From contig NZ_VFEV01000025.1 in NCBI RefSeq assembly GCF_007858275.1, positions 30,190 to 94,189 on the forward strand: 64,000 nt of DNA. The letters run 5' to 3'. Of the stretch, positions 50,750 through 59,920 are shown piece by piece; position 1 is the first letter of the stretch, and each line of letters starts with the position of its first letter. The notes beneath the pieces were generated by a model. It made no database searches and had not been told where the DNA came from. It saw only the letters and a program-made list of their open reading frames with translations. The translations under genes and the position numbers were made by a program. This DNA is from Pseudomonas proteolytica. Lineage in GTDB: Bacteria > Pseudomonadota > Gammaproteobacteria > Pseudomonadales > Pseudomonadaceae.

Positions 50750-52753
50750 ATGTCCTTGCCCAAGCATCATCTGGAATTGCTCAGCCCTGCCCGCGATGTC
50801 TCCATCGCGCGCGAGGCTATCCTGCACGGCGCCGACGCTGTGTACATCGGCGGCCCAAGCTTCGGTGCGCGCCACAACGCCTGCAACGACGTGAGCGAGA
50901 TCGCCCAACTGGTGGAATTCGCCCGTCGTTATCACGCCCGGGTGTTCACCACCATCAACACCATCTTGCATGACGATGAACTGGAGCCGGCCCGCAAGCT
51001 GATCCACCAGTTGCACGATGCAGGGGTTGATGCACTGATCGTCCAGGACCTGGGCGTGATGGAGCTGGATATCCCGCCCATCGAACTGCATGCCAGCACC
51101 CAGACCGACATCCGCACCCTGGCCCGGGCCAAGTTCCTCGATCAGGCCGGATTCTCCCAACTGGTGCTGGCCCGCGAGCTGAACCTGCAGGAAATCCGCG
51201 CGATTGCCGATGAAACCGATGCCGCCATCGAGTTCTTCATTCACGGCGCGTTGTGCGTGGCGTTCTCCGGGCAGTGCAATATTTCCCATGCGCAAAATGG
51301 CCGCAGCGCCAACCGTGGCGATTGCTCCCAGGCCTGCCGCCTGCCCTACACCCTCAAGGACGACCAGGGTCGTGTTGTCGCCTTTGAAAAACACCTGTTG
51401 TCGATGAAAGACAACAACCAGAGCGCCAACCTGCGCGCCCTGGTAGAGGCCGGCGTGCGCTCGTTCAAGATCGAAGGCCGCTACAAGGACATGGGCTATG
51501 TGAAGAACATCACCGCCTATTACCGCCAGCGCCTGGACGAGATCCTTGAGGACCGCCCCGACCTGGCTCGCGCCTCCAGCGGCCGCACCGCGCATTTCTT
51601 CCTGCCGGACCCGGAAAAGACCTTCCACCGTGGCAGTACCGACTACTTCGTCAGTGATCGCAAGATCGATATCGGTGCCTTCGACACCCCAACCTTTACC
51701 GGCCTGCCAGTCGGCGTGGTGGAAAAGGCCGGCAAGCGCGACTTGCAGGTCATCACCCATGAGCAGCTGTCCAACGGTGACGGTTTGAACGTGCTGATCA
51801 AGCGTGAAGTCGTGGGTTTCCGCGCCAATATCGCCGAGCCCAAGGGTGAGTTCGAAGAAGATGGCGAGAAGCGCTACCGCTACCGCGTCGAGCCCAACGA
51901 GATGCCGGCGGGCCTGCACCAGTTGCGGCCCAACCACCCGCTCAACCGCAACCTGGACCACAACTGGCAGCAAGCGCTGCTCAAGACCTCCGCCGAGCGC
52001 CGGATTGGTGTGTCCTGGCAAGTCTGCCTGCGCGAAGACCAACTGCAACTGACCGCCACCAGTGAAGAGGGGGTGAGTGCCAGCACCACCCTGCCCGGCC
52101 CGTTCGGCGTAGCCAACAAACCGGAACAGGCGCTGGATACCTTGCGCGACCTGCTCGGCCAACTGGGCACCACCCAGTATCACGCCACGGCCATCGAACT
52201 GGATGCGCCGCAGGCGTACTTCATCCCCAACTCACAGCTCAAGGCCCTGCGCCGTGATGTGATCGAAGCGCTGACAGTGGCCCGTGTCGAGGCCCATCCC
52301 CGTGGAGGTCGCAAAGCTGAAACCACGCCACCACCGGTGTACCCGGAGTCGCACCTGTCGTTCCTGGCCAACGTCTACAACCAGAAGGCTCGCGATTTCT
52401 ATCACCGCCATGGCGTGAAATTGATCGACGCGGCCTACGAGGCCCACGAAGAAACCGGTGAAGTGCCGGTGATGATCACCAAGCATTGCCTGCGCTTCTC
52501 CTTCAACCTGTGCCCCAAGCAGGCCAAGGGCGTGACCGGCGTACGCACCAAGGTTGCACCGATGCAGCTGATTCACGGCGATGAGGTGTTGACCCTGAAG
52601 TTCGACTGCAAGCCTTGCGAAATGCACGTGGTGGGCAAGATCAAAGGCCATATCCTCGACCTGCCGTTGCCGGGCAGCGGTGTGCAGCAGCAGGTCGTGG
52701 GGCATATCAGCCCGGCCGACCTGCTCAAGACCATCCCCCGCGCGCCACATTGA
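50750..52753 (+). CDS. rlhA: 23S rRNA 5-hydroxycytidine synthase RlhA (U32 peptidase family)
   Basis: A 667-residue protein of the U32/YdcP family, which hydroxylates C2501 of 23S rRNA. N-terminal LELLSPARDVSIAREAILHGADAVYIGGP and IELHASTQTD build the barrel. The Cys cluster in SGQCNISHAQNGRSANRGDCSQACRLPY (written in part: CNISHAQNGRSANRGDC) fits the iron-sulfur/U32 signature, and Cys residues appear again in FNLCPKQ and DCKPCEMH. Length fits RlhA (653) rather than TrhP/YegQ (about 450). Start MSLPKHHL at 50750 chosen over a long upstream frame. Confidence 0.88.
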   Translation: MSLPKHHLELLSPARDVSIAREAILHGADAVYIGGPSFGARHNACNDVSEIAQLVEFARRYHARVFTTINTILHDDELEPARKLIHQLHDAGVDALIVQDLGVMELDIPPIELHASTQTDIRTLARAKFLDQAGFSQLVLARELNLQEIRAIADETDAAIEFFIHGALCVAFSGQCNISHAQNGRSANRGDCSQACRLPYTLKDDQGRVVAFEKHLLSMKDNNQSANLRALVEAGVRSFKIEGRYKDMGYVKNITAYYRQRLDEILEDRPDLARASSGRTAHFFLPDPEKTFHRGSTDYFVSDRKIDIGAFDTPTFTGLPVGVVEKAGKRDLQVITHEQLSNGDGLNVLIKREVVGFRANIAEPKGEFEEDGEKRYRYRVEPNEMPAGLHQLRPNHPLNRNLDHNWQQALLKTSAERRIGVSWQVCLREDQLQLTATSEEGVSASTTLPGPFGVANKPEQALDTLRDLLGQLGTTQYHATAIELDAPQAYFIPNSQLKALRRDVIEALTVARVEAHPRGGRKAETTPPPVYPESHLSFLANVYNQKARDFYHRHGVKLIDAAYEAHEETGEVPVMITKHCLRFSFNLCPKQAKGVTGVRTKVAPMQLIHGDEVLTLKFDCKPCEMHVVGKIKGHILDLPLPGSGVQQQVVGHISPADLLKTIPRAPH

Positions 52754-52791
52754 GTAAACCCACGTCCCTGTAGGTGCCGGTTCGCCGGCGC

Positions 52792-53700
52792 CTAAAGGGG
52801 GCGTTTGGATGGCGCCAACTCTGGCTTGACACGCCACCACCAACCCCGCTGCAACCCCGCCGCCGCCAGCAATATCGCCGCAACCCCCAACCACTGTGCC
52901 CAGCCCAAGCGATGCCCGTAGGCCATCCAGTCAACCAGGATCGCCGCAACCGGGTAGATGAACGACAGCGCCCCGGTCAATGCCGTCGGCAGTTTTTGAA
53001 TCGCGCCATACAGCAGCACGTACATCAGGCCGGTATGCACCACGCCCAGCGTCAACAGCGCGGCCCAGGCATCGACGGGCGCCGATAGGCTTTGCCACGA
53101 GACCAGCGGCACCAGCAGCACCGCGCCGGTAGTCACTTGAATCAGTGCCAGTAGGTGCGGCGGCACGGCCTTCAGACGTTTGATGATCAGCGCAGCGACG
53201 GCATACAAAAACGCCGCGCCTATCGCCTGCACCACGCCCAACAGGTAATGATCACCACTGCCCTGCTGCTCGCCATGGGCACTGACAATCGCCAGCATGC
53301 CCACGAAAGCCACACTCAACCAGACGAGCTTCTGTGCGGTGATCTTTTCGCCAAGAAACAACGCCGCGAGCATCACCAGCATGAACGGCTGCACGTTATA
53401 GACCGCGGTGCTGATCGCAATGGAGGCCTTGGCATAAGACGCAAACAGCAACAGCCAATTACCGACAATGGCCACGCCGCTCAACATCGCCCAGCCGAGT
53501 GTCGAGTAATTCAACCATCCGCCCCGCAAATACCCCAGCCGCCAGCACACCAGCAGCAGAGTCGGGCCGCCGATGACGCAACGCCAGAACACCACTTCGA
53601 TGACCGCCACCCCAGACACCAGTACAAACCAGCCAATGGTGCCGGAGATCAGCATGGCGCCGACCATTTCCCACGAGCCGCGACGTATGGATGTGTCCAT
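52792..53700 (-). CDS. EamA/DMT family transporter
   Basis: A 302-residue, ten-helix transporter with two EamA repeats (about 10-140 and 155-285). FWRCVIGGPTLLLVCW and ASIAISTAVYNVQPFMLVMLAALFLGEKI are typical of the first repeat; LTGALSFIYPVAAILVDWMAYG of the second. Start 53700 has GAGGAG upstream. Divergent from an Lrp-type regulator, a usual arrangement for amino-acid exporters, so export of an amino acid is likely but unproven. Confidence 0.87.
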   Translation of the reverse strand: MDTSIRRGSWEMVGAMLISGTIGWFVLVSGVAVIEVVFWRCVIGGPTLLLVCWRLGYLRGGWLNYSTLGWAMLSGVAIVGNWLLLFASYAKASIAISTAVYNVQPFMLVMLAALFLGEKITAQKLVWLSVAFVGMLAIVSAHGEQQGSGDHYLLGVVQAIGAAFLYAVAALIIKRLKAVPPHLLALIQVTTGAVLLVPLVSWQSLSAPVDAWAALLTLGVVHTGLMYVLLYGAIQKLPTALTGALSFIYPVAAILVDWMAYGHRLGWAQWLGVAAILLAAAGLQRGWWWRVKPELAPSKRPL

Positions 53701-53831
53701 GATTTAGCTCCTCGAATGAGGCTAAATTATGGCAACCTGCGCCAATCAGGCTCCAGCGCCTGCAGAAGGTAAAAGGTGATCCTTACCTATTCTTATTAGG
53801 CAAAACAGCAAATCTGCTTAAGGAGCCCAGG

Positions 53832-54275
53832 ATGATTGATGTTATCGACCAACAACTGATCGCCGCCCTGATGGACGACTCGCGCTGCTCGCTCAAGACC
53901 CTGGCGGGCATTACCGGCCTGTCCTCCCCCAGCGTGGGCGAACGTTTGCGACGCCTGGAGGAGCGCGGAGTCCTCAAGGGCTACACCGTGGATATCGACC
54001 CGAAACACTTTGGCTATTTGTTGCAAGCCATCGTACGTATCCGCCCCCTGCCCGGCCAATTGCAGGAGGTGGAACGGCAGATCCAGGCGATTCCGGAGTT
54101 TACCGAGTGCGACAAAGTCACTGGCGACGACTGCTTTATCGCCCGACTGCACGTACGCACCATGGACCAGTTGGATACCTTGCTCGATCGTCTCAACGCT
54201 TACGCCGAAACCAACACCGCCATTGTCAAGAAAACCCCGGTCAAGCGCCGGCTGCCGCCGTTAGCGGGCCAGTGA
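53832..54275 (+). CDS. Lrp/AsnC family transcriptional regulator
   Basis: A 147-residue regulator: N-terminal helix-turn-helix LAGITGLSSPSVGERLRRLEERGVLKGYTV and C-terminal RAM ligand domain (HFGYLLQAIVRIRPLPGQL, TGDDCFIARLHVRTMDQL). AAGGAG lies before the ATG. Likely controls the divergent EamA transporter gene in response to an amino acid. Confidence 0.9.
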   Translation: MIDVIDQQLIAALMDDSRCSLKTLAGITGLSSPSVGERLRRLEERGVLKGYTVDIDPKHFGYLLQAIVRIRPLPGQLQEVERQIQAIPEFTECDKVTGDDCFIARLHVRTMDQLDTLLDRLNAYAETNTAIVKKTPVKRRLPPLAGQ

Positions 54276-54365
54276 CGCTCTGTTAAAGGCCGCCGCTGAT
54301 TTGCACTACGATGGCCGCGCCAGCTGTGCCATCATGTTGCGATTACGCTTAAATCCTTTTCACGG

Positions 54366-57300
54366 ATGATCGGTTTGCTTAGTCAATTTAATCTTTTCAT
54401 CAGCACCACCCCCGTAAAGGACGTCGTTGACTTCCGTCTCCAGAACGAGCACGCAGGCCATTTGGCCTACCACCAGGCCGATCTGCGCACGTTGGACGCC
54501 AGTCTCAAGCGGGGCATATTCGACCTGCGTGATTACCTCGATCGGTACGTGTCTACCAGCGAGCAACCCAAGGCGATGGCCGAGCTTGGCGTGGCTATCG
54601 CACATCACCTGCTCGGCCCGCAGATTTTCCAGGAACTGCAGCAAGGGCACCATCAACGTACGCTGTGCGTGCACTTGCCGACCGTCACCGGGGAGCAGGA
54701 CAGCCTGGCTGCCGCCATGGCCCGTGTCGCGTGGGAAATTGCCCGGCAGGATGAACAATCGGCGCCCTTGGGGGAGCGCAACTTGCTGGTGCGCGTCACC
54801 TACGCCACGGCACTCGCGCCCTCTCCACCGCTTACATTGCGAGCCGACGAAGCCTTGCGCGTGTTGTTCATTTTTGCCCAGTCCCGTGGTTCGCAACCAC
54901 TGGGCGCGCGCATGGAAAGACGTGAACTGCTGCGGATGTTCAAACAGAAAATCTATCCTAAACGGCGTGTCGTTGCGCATTTCCTGACCCACGGTGTCAC
55001 GCGCCAACGGTTGGTCGACCAGATCCAGGAACACAGTGGCTACCATATTGTTCACTGGAGTGGCCACGGCACGCTCAACCAGTTGGATCTTGCCAGCCCT
55101 GGCGGCGCCAAGAACAGCATCAGTGGCGATGAGTTGGTGCGGCTGTTCAACGACGCTGGAGGTTTCTTGCCCAGGCTCGTGTTTCTAGGCGCGTGCCAGT
55201 CCGGGGACAGCTTGCAACCCCGTGACTGGCGTGACTTTTTTAGCATCGCCCAAGGCCATGATCGACCAATCAAAGCCAGCGCTGACAATTCGCCAGGGGC
55301 GTGCGGCATCGCGTATGCGCTACTCAAAGGCGGTATACCTTCGGTAGTTGCCATGCGCTTCGCGGTAAACGATGACTACGCGCGTGAGCTGGCAATCAGG
55401 TTCTACCGCGGCCTGTTGGCCGACGTATCTGCGAAGGACGCGGCAGCGGCACTCAATCAGGCGCGAAAGGAGCTGGCCAATCGCACCAACACATTGGGTT
55501 TTGCCATCGGCGATCACGCCACAGCGGTACTGTATGGTGCCGAACAACCCGGACTTGTGTTGGCCGCGGGGCCGAGCCCCGGCACCTTCGCCCAAAGTAA
55601 CCGCCTACACCAGATTGCCGAGCTGACCAGCGTCAGTCATGAGCACTTTGTCGGTCGGACGTGGGAACTGGCAGACCTGGGCGCCGACTTTATTGGTTCG
55701 CGTGAGGGTCCCGAAGTCACACCGGTGGCGATAATCACCGGTTTGGGTGGCATGGGCAAAACCGCTCTGGTGGCCGAAGCTCTCGAATTGTGGGCTGATC
55801 GTTTTAAATGGGTCCTGCTATACCAGTGCAAACCCTCGGCACTGGTGTTTGAGGCCACATTGCTGGATATCCATCGCAAATTGGACGCCGAGTTGGGCAT
55901 CTACAACGCACATGTCCAGCAATGTCCTGCAGACAGGATCTATCGCGAGGCAACACCGACATTCACCGGCGCCGAGCGGACTCAACGGCTAATCCACAAT
56001 TTGATCAGGGCCCTGCAACACGAGGCAATCCTGCTGGTTCTGGATAACTTTGAGACGAACCTCAAGCCGACATCCGAGCCTGTCGACGGGCAACCCTTCT
56101 GGTCCAGCCAGGATCCGAGCTGGGACACCTGCCTCGCGGCGCTGTCGATTGGCCTGCAAGGCTCACGCTCACGGGTATTAATCACCTCCCGCTTGCCGTT
56201 GAAAGCCTTGGCAAGCGCCACTGCATTCTCGGTGTTGCTGGGTCCATTACCCGCCCGCGAGGCGGCATTGTACCTGCGCGCTCATCCGGTACTGAGTCAT
56301 ATGGCGAACAGCAGCGATGAGGCCATCAGCTCATTGGCCATGCGATTGCTCAACGCCAGCCGCTTTCACCCGTTGTTGATGGATCGCTTTACGCGTTTGG
56401 CTGCGGACCCTGCATTTCATGGTCAGCTGCTGAGCGCATTGGAAACACTGGAGAGAACCGGAAACTTCTCGGCACTTCCGGATCTCTTTGCAACCACCCC
56501 CTATCACAGGGACGAACGGGTTTACCTTGATAATGCCCTTGCCGTATCACTGGACCAGTTCATCCAGCATCTGAGTGTTGATCGGCGCCAATTGCTATGG
56601 GTGATTTCCCTGGCCAATGAAGTCATTACCCTGGCGTTATTGGAGTCGGTCAACGCAGCACTGAAGTTGCCTGAAATGGGCGCATTGCTGCGCACGCTGG
56701 TCAGCGTTGGGCTGGTCAACGAGGATAATCATACGTGCGTCCCCCCGATGCCCCACCTGACTTGCCATGAGGTGGTTCGCGAACGTATTCAAGCGTGGAT
56801 GGAGCATGCTGTCGAAGATCGTGGAGTGTTGAACGAGAATGTTATCCGGCGTGCCTACGGCCAGTTCCTCAAAGACTACTTTCTGGCGATGCGCCACAAG
56901 GACATGGATGCCGCGCTGCAGGCCGGCAGCCAGGCCCTGATTTACTGCGTCCAGGGGCAGGCGTGGGACCAAATGGAGTATTTCCTCAGCAGCCTAGTCA
57001 CCAGCGCCCTGGGGCCCGGCATGGTTGAAACGTTGATTCCCCATCTGCAAACCGCTGCACAATCGGTGCAGGAAGACAGCCAGCGCCTGTTTTTCCTGAA
57101 CTGCCTGGGCGATGCCCTATCTGCCGCCGGCAGCTTGGAAGCCAGTTCGCAGGCCTATCATCAGGCGGCCATCCTAGCCCGGGCAGCCACTGAAAACGGC
57201 GAAGGAGACACTCATGAGGCCTGGGGCAAGCTCGCTGTCATTTGTAGTAACTGGGCAATTGTGTACTCCATACAGGGTAATTTCGTGAACGCCCGCAAGT

Positions 57301-58256
57301 GTTATGTCGAAAGTAGCGAAGCTGAAAAACATGGCAGTCGTCCGCCCATTCACTTGCTGATCAATGAATTGCAGATGTTGAACCTGGATATCAGGAGCGG
57401 CGGCATCGAAGAAGCGGAACATCAGGTGACAGAGCGGCTTGAGCGTTTGATGCAGTGGTGGGACTGCTACAGTGCCGGTCTACCAGTGCCTGAGGCGCCC
57501 AGCAGCGAGATGCTGACCCGAGCGATCATCGGTGCGTTGCATATCTCCCTTCGTATCGACGTGCAAAAACGGGACTGGCCTAAAGCCCTGTTAAAAGCAG
57601 ACAAGGTGCTTGAGATCGAAAAGTCAGTGTCGCGCTCACTGGAGGATATCGCCGAAACCCGGTTCGACAGGGCCACCGTGCTGATGCACCTTCCTGAGCA
57701 CCTGGATGAGGCGCGGGCCGAGCTGGAACAGTGCAACCAGATTTTCCATAACGTGCCAAGGATGCGAGCCAGAACCCTGACCGCGCTTGCTAACCTGGCT
57801 GCAAATCAAGGCGAGTTGAAGCAGGCCATCACCCTGGAAAGGCGGGCGTTGGTTCTGCATGAACAAGGTCCAGACCCACGCACCCGTGCGGCATCCCATA
57901 GCAATCTGGCCAGTTATCTTTCCCACCAGGGGAGATCTGCGGATTTGCAGATCCAGGCACTTCATCGCATGGCCGGCATCATTTACTGCGTGGAGGCCGG
58001 GATGGGGCAGGATTTTTCGGATGTCATGCGCGGTTATACCTATGACTGTCTGCGCGCCAAGGATACCGGCACAAGCGTCACTGCGCCGACTGTCGCCGAA
58101 CTGGTGAAAGCCCCCGGATTTTGCGCGCTGAGCCTCTGGCTGGAGGCACGTCAGGTCGACTTCGATGACCTGCAAGCCCGAATAGATGCCCTGGTTCAAG
58201 CGTTACACACGGCACTCTCCAATCAACCACCTTCTGAGCCTTCCGTTGATGCCTGA
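54366..58256 (+). CDS. CHAT protease - STAND NTPase - TPR protein (NLR-like)
   Basis: A 1296-residue multidomain protein. An N-terminal CHAT caspase-like protease (about 160-395) has catalytic His234 (HWSGHGTL) and Cys277 (VFLGACQSGD). A STAND/NB-ARC-type NTPase follows (about 425-740): Walker A GLGGMGKTAL (459-468), Walker B ILLVLDNFE (Asp560), sensor-like SRVLITSRLP (602-611). The C-terminal half (about 740-1250) is helical with TPR-like repeats (LGDALSAAGSLEASSQAYHQAA, TLTALANLAANQGELKQAI). This N-effector/NTPase/repeat-sensor order is that of NLR immune proteins: ligand binding to the repeats would drive oligomerisation and protease activation. It overlaps the next gene by 8 bp, so the hydrolase is made with it. 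The first residues and start are less sure; no strong ribosome site is seen. Confidence 0.85.
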   Translation: MIGLLSQFNLFISTTPVKDVVDFRLQNEHAGHLAYHQADLRTLDASLKRGIFDLRDYLDRYVSTSEQPKAMAELGVAIAHHLLGPQIFQELQQGHHQRTLCVHLPTVTGEQDSLAAAMARVAWEIARQDEQSAPLGERNLLVRVTYATALAPSPPLTLRADEALRVLFIFAQSRGSQPLGARMERRELLRMFKQKIYPKRRVVAHFLTHGVTRQRLVDQIQEHSGYHIVHWSGHGTLNQLDLASPGGAKNSISGDELVRLFNDAGGFLPRLVFLGACQSGDSLQPRDWRDFFSIAQGHDRPIKASADNSPGACGIAYALLKGGIPSVVAMRFAVNDDYARELAIRFYRGLLADVSAKDAAAALNQARKELANRTNTLGFAIGDHATAVLYGAEQPGLVLAAGPSPGTFAQSNRLHQIAELTSVSHEHFVGRTWELADLGADFIGSREGPEVTPVAIITGLGGMGKTALVAEALELWADRFKWVLLYQCKPSALVFEATLLDIHRKLDAELGIYNAHVQQCPADRIYREATPTFTGAERTQRLIHNLIRALQHEAILLVLDNFETNLKPTSEPVDGQPFWSSQDPSWDTCLAALSIGLQGSRSRVLITSRLPLKALASATAFSVLLGPLPAREAALYLRAHPVLSHMANSSDEAISSLAMRLLNASRFHPLLMDRFTRLAADPAFHGQLLSALETLERTGNFSALPDLFATTPYHRDERVYLDNALAVSLDQFIQHLSVDRRQLLWVISLANEVITLALLESVNAALKLPEMGALLRTLVSVGLVNEDNHTCVPPMPHLTCHEVVRERIQAWMEHAVEDRGVLNENVIRRAYGQFLKDYFLAMRHKDMDAALQAGSQALIYCVQGQAWDQMEYFLSSLVTSALGPGMVETLIPHLQTAAQSVQEDSQRLFFLNCLGDALSAAGSLEASSQAYHQAAILARAATENGEGDTHEAWGKLAVICSNWAIVYSIQGNFVNARKCYVESSEAEKHGSRPPIHLLINELQMLNLDIRSGGIEEAEHQVTERLERLMQWWDCYSAGLPVPEAPSSEMLTRAIIGALHISLRIDVQKRDWPKALLKADKVLEIEKSVSRSLEDIAETRFDRATVLMHLPEHLDEARAELEQCNQIFHNVPRMRARTLTALANLAANQGELKQAITLERRALVLHEQGPDPRTRAASHSNLASYLSHQGRSADLQIQALHRMAGIIYCVEAGMGQDFSDVMRGYTYDCLRAKDTGTSVTAPTVAELVKAPGFCALSLWLEARQVDFDDLQARIDALVQALHTALSNQPPSEPSVDA

Positions 58257-59478
58257 TACCTTACCTGCTTTGCCCGTGGCCGAACTGCTCGCAGCCCTCC
58301 AGCAAGCGGTTCGATCCGGCAATAGCGAGCGCGCCCAGGAACTGTCCCGTCAAATCCAGCAACGCTTGTTGCAGGAAACCGCCGATTGCGCCGCGATCGA
58401 GCGCCAAGTGCGTGCGTTGCTCAACGAGTTAGAACAGCCTGGCCAGATCCCCACGGCGCTGACCTTCAACGACTTGCAACAACAGCGCAGCGGCGCCGCA
58501 GACCTGGTCTATCCCGTCTGGTATGGAACCAACCGCCAACCTTTGGGCGATGGTTTCAGTGGTCAGCGTCACCCCCAAGTGACCTATGGCAGGGCACTGG
58601 TGTACGTGCCCCAAGCCCACCGTTTCGGCGAGACCGGCTCCAGTCTCTGGCAGCGTATGCGGCGCTTTGATTTACGTGACGATCGCTTGCGCTTGCAGTC
58701 GACTGACGCTCTGGACCAGGGCACGTTCTTCAGCCAATTGCGCGATGAAATGCAAGCCGCCCGGGATAACGGCGATGCGCCCCATGCCTTGGTGTTTCTG
58801 CACGGCTACAACACCAGCTTCGAACAAGCCGCCATCCGCGCCGCACAACTGGGGGTCGACCTCAATATCAGTGGCGCGACGGCATTTTTCAGTTGGCCCT
58901 CCCGGGGCTCGGCCATGGCCTACACCGTCGACGAGGCCAGCATCGAAGCCAGTGAAGCGGCAATCACAGACTTTTTGGTGAGATTCTCCCAAGAGTGTGG
59001 CGCCGACAAAGTCCATATCATCGCCCACAGCATGGGCAATCGTGGGTTGTTACGCGCATTGCAGCGCATTGCCGGCAATGCGCAGACCCGTGCTACCGTG
59101 CAATTCGGCCAGATATTGCTGGCCGCCCCCGATGTGGATCGCGACCTGTTCCTCGACTTATCGTCCCTGTACGGCGCCTATGCCGAACGCGTCACCTTGT
59201 ATGCCTCGGATGCGGACCAGGCTGTACACCTTTCGGCCAAGTTCCACGATTCACCCCGCGCCGGCTACTTCACTCCCTACACCGTCGCGGCAAATATTGA
59301 CACGGTCGCCGTGCCGGACTTTGACGTAGACATGCTCGGTCATGGCTATTTCGCCCAGGCCGATGCCCTGCTCAGTGATATCTATAGCCTGATCCGCAAT
59401 AACGCCCCTCCCGGCGACAGGCAACGCGTTTTCCCCGGGCAGTCCGAGGGCCAGACGTACTGGACGTTCCGCCGCTGA
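58249..59478 (+). CDS. DUF900-type alpha/beta serine hydrolase coupled to the CHAT-STAND gene
   Basis: A 409-residue cytoplasmic hydrolase. N-terminal helical part (about 1-75: LLAALQQAVRSGNSERAQELSRQIQQRLLQ), then YPVWYGTNRQPLGD, and the DUF900 core ALVFLHGYNTSFEQAAIRAA, TAFFSWPSRGSAMAYTVDEAS, nucleophile Ser261 in HIIAHSMGNRGLLRAL, Asp295/297 in APDVDRDLF and His365 in GHGYF. It looks like an active lipase/esterase-type enzyme. The start at 58249 overlaps the CHAT gene stop (ATGCCTGA), the hallmark of coupled translation. It may be the substrate or downstream effector of the protease; this is inference. Confidence 0.85.
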   Translation: MPDTLPALPVAELLAALQQAVRSGNSERAQELSRQIQQRLLQETADCAAIERQVRALLNELEQPGQIPTALTFNDLQQQRSGAADLVYPVWYGTNRQPLGDGFSGQRHPQVTYGRALVYVPQAHRFGETGSSLWQRMRRFDLRDDRLRLQSTDALDQGTFFSQLRDEMQAARDNGDAPHALVFLHGYNTSFEQAAIRAAQLGVDLNISGATAFFSWPSRGSAMAYTVDEASIEASEAAITDFLVRFSQECGADKVHIIAHSMGNRGLLRALQRIAGNAQTRATVQFGQILLAAPDVDRDLFLDLSSLYGAYAERVTLYASDADQAVHLSAKFHDSPRAGYFTPYTVAANIDTVAVPDFDVDMLGHGYFAQADALLSDIYSLIRNNAPPGDRQRVFPGQSEGQTYWTFRR

Positions 59479-59480
59479 CG

Positions 59481-59612
59481 CTAAGCATCAGCAACGCCTT
59501 CTTCGGCCAAATCATCCTGCTCGATCAGCGGCACCTGGGCATCATCCATCAACGATCCCGGGTCTTCATTGCCCGGATCATTGATCGGCTCCTCTTCGGC
59601 TGGGGTATGCAT
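59481..59612 (-). CDS. Small acidic protein, 43 residues
   Basis: MHTPAEEEPINDPGNEDPGSLMDDAQVP...: strongly acidic and probably unstructured. It starts 4 bp after the stop of the 72-residue gene, with a GGCTAGGG ribosome site at the stop. No family recognised. Convergent with the hydrolase gene; the two stops share an imperfect hairpin (59474-59492). Confidence 0.5.
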   Translation of the reverse strand: MHTPAEEEPINDPGNEDPGSLMDDAQVPLIEQDDLAEEGVADA

Positions 59613-59616
59613 CGCC

Positions 59617-59835
59617 CTAGCCGCCCGGGGTATCAATGTCAGCGTCCGTTTCTGGCTTGGGCTCGCGCTCGGGCTTGAAGTCTGGGCTGTACTCGTTGTC
59701 CTTGGCGACTTCATCAGTCGCGGGTTGCGGATCCTTGGGGCCCGTACCGGGAGCGGGTATTTTATGCGTGTTGTCATCGATGGCCGGATCATTCCTGCCA
59801 CTGACTTGCGGGTCTTGACTGTGATTCGCGCTCAT
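59617..59835 (-). CDS. Small disordered hydrophilic protein, 72 residues
   Basis: MSANHSQDPQVSGRNDPAIDDNTHKIP..., rich in Asp, Pro, Asn, Glu and Lys, no hydrophobic core, so intrinsically disordered. AGGAGGTCC lies before the ATG. Upstream half of a two-gene unit with the 43-residue protein. Not recognised. Confidence 0.6.
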   Translation of the reverse strand: MSANHSQDPQVSGRNDPAIDDNTHKIPAPGTGPKDPQPATDEVAKDNEYSPDFKPEREPKPETDADIDTPGG

Positions 59836-59920
59836 GGGGACCTCCTACCAAGCAGATGTACAGTTAAGGCGCCACGGAGATGGGTGAAGTTCAGTTCAAA
59901 CGAGCCGCGCTGATCAATGG

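Noticed and set aside
50720..52183. A 487-codon open frame on the minus strand
   Set aside because: Antisense to rlhA and low in recognisable motifs; a by-product of codon bias.
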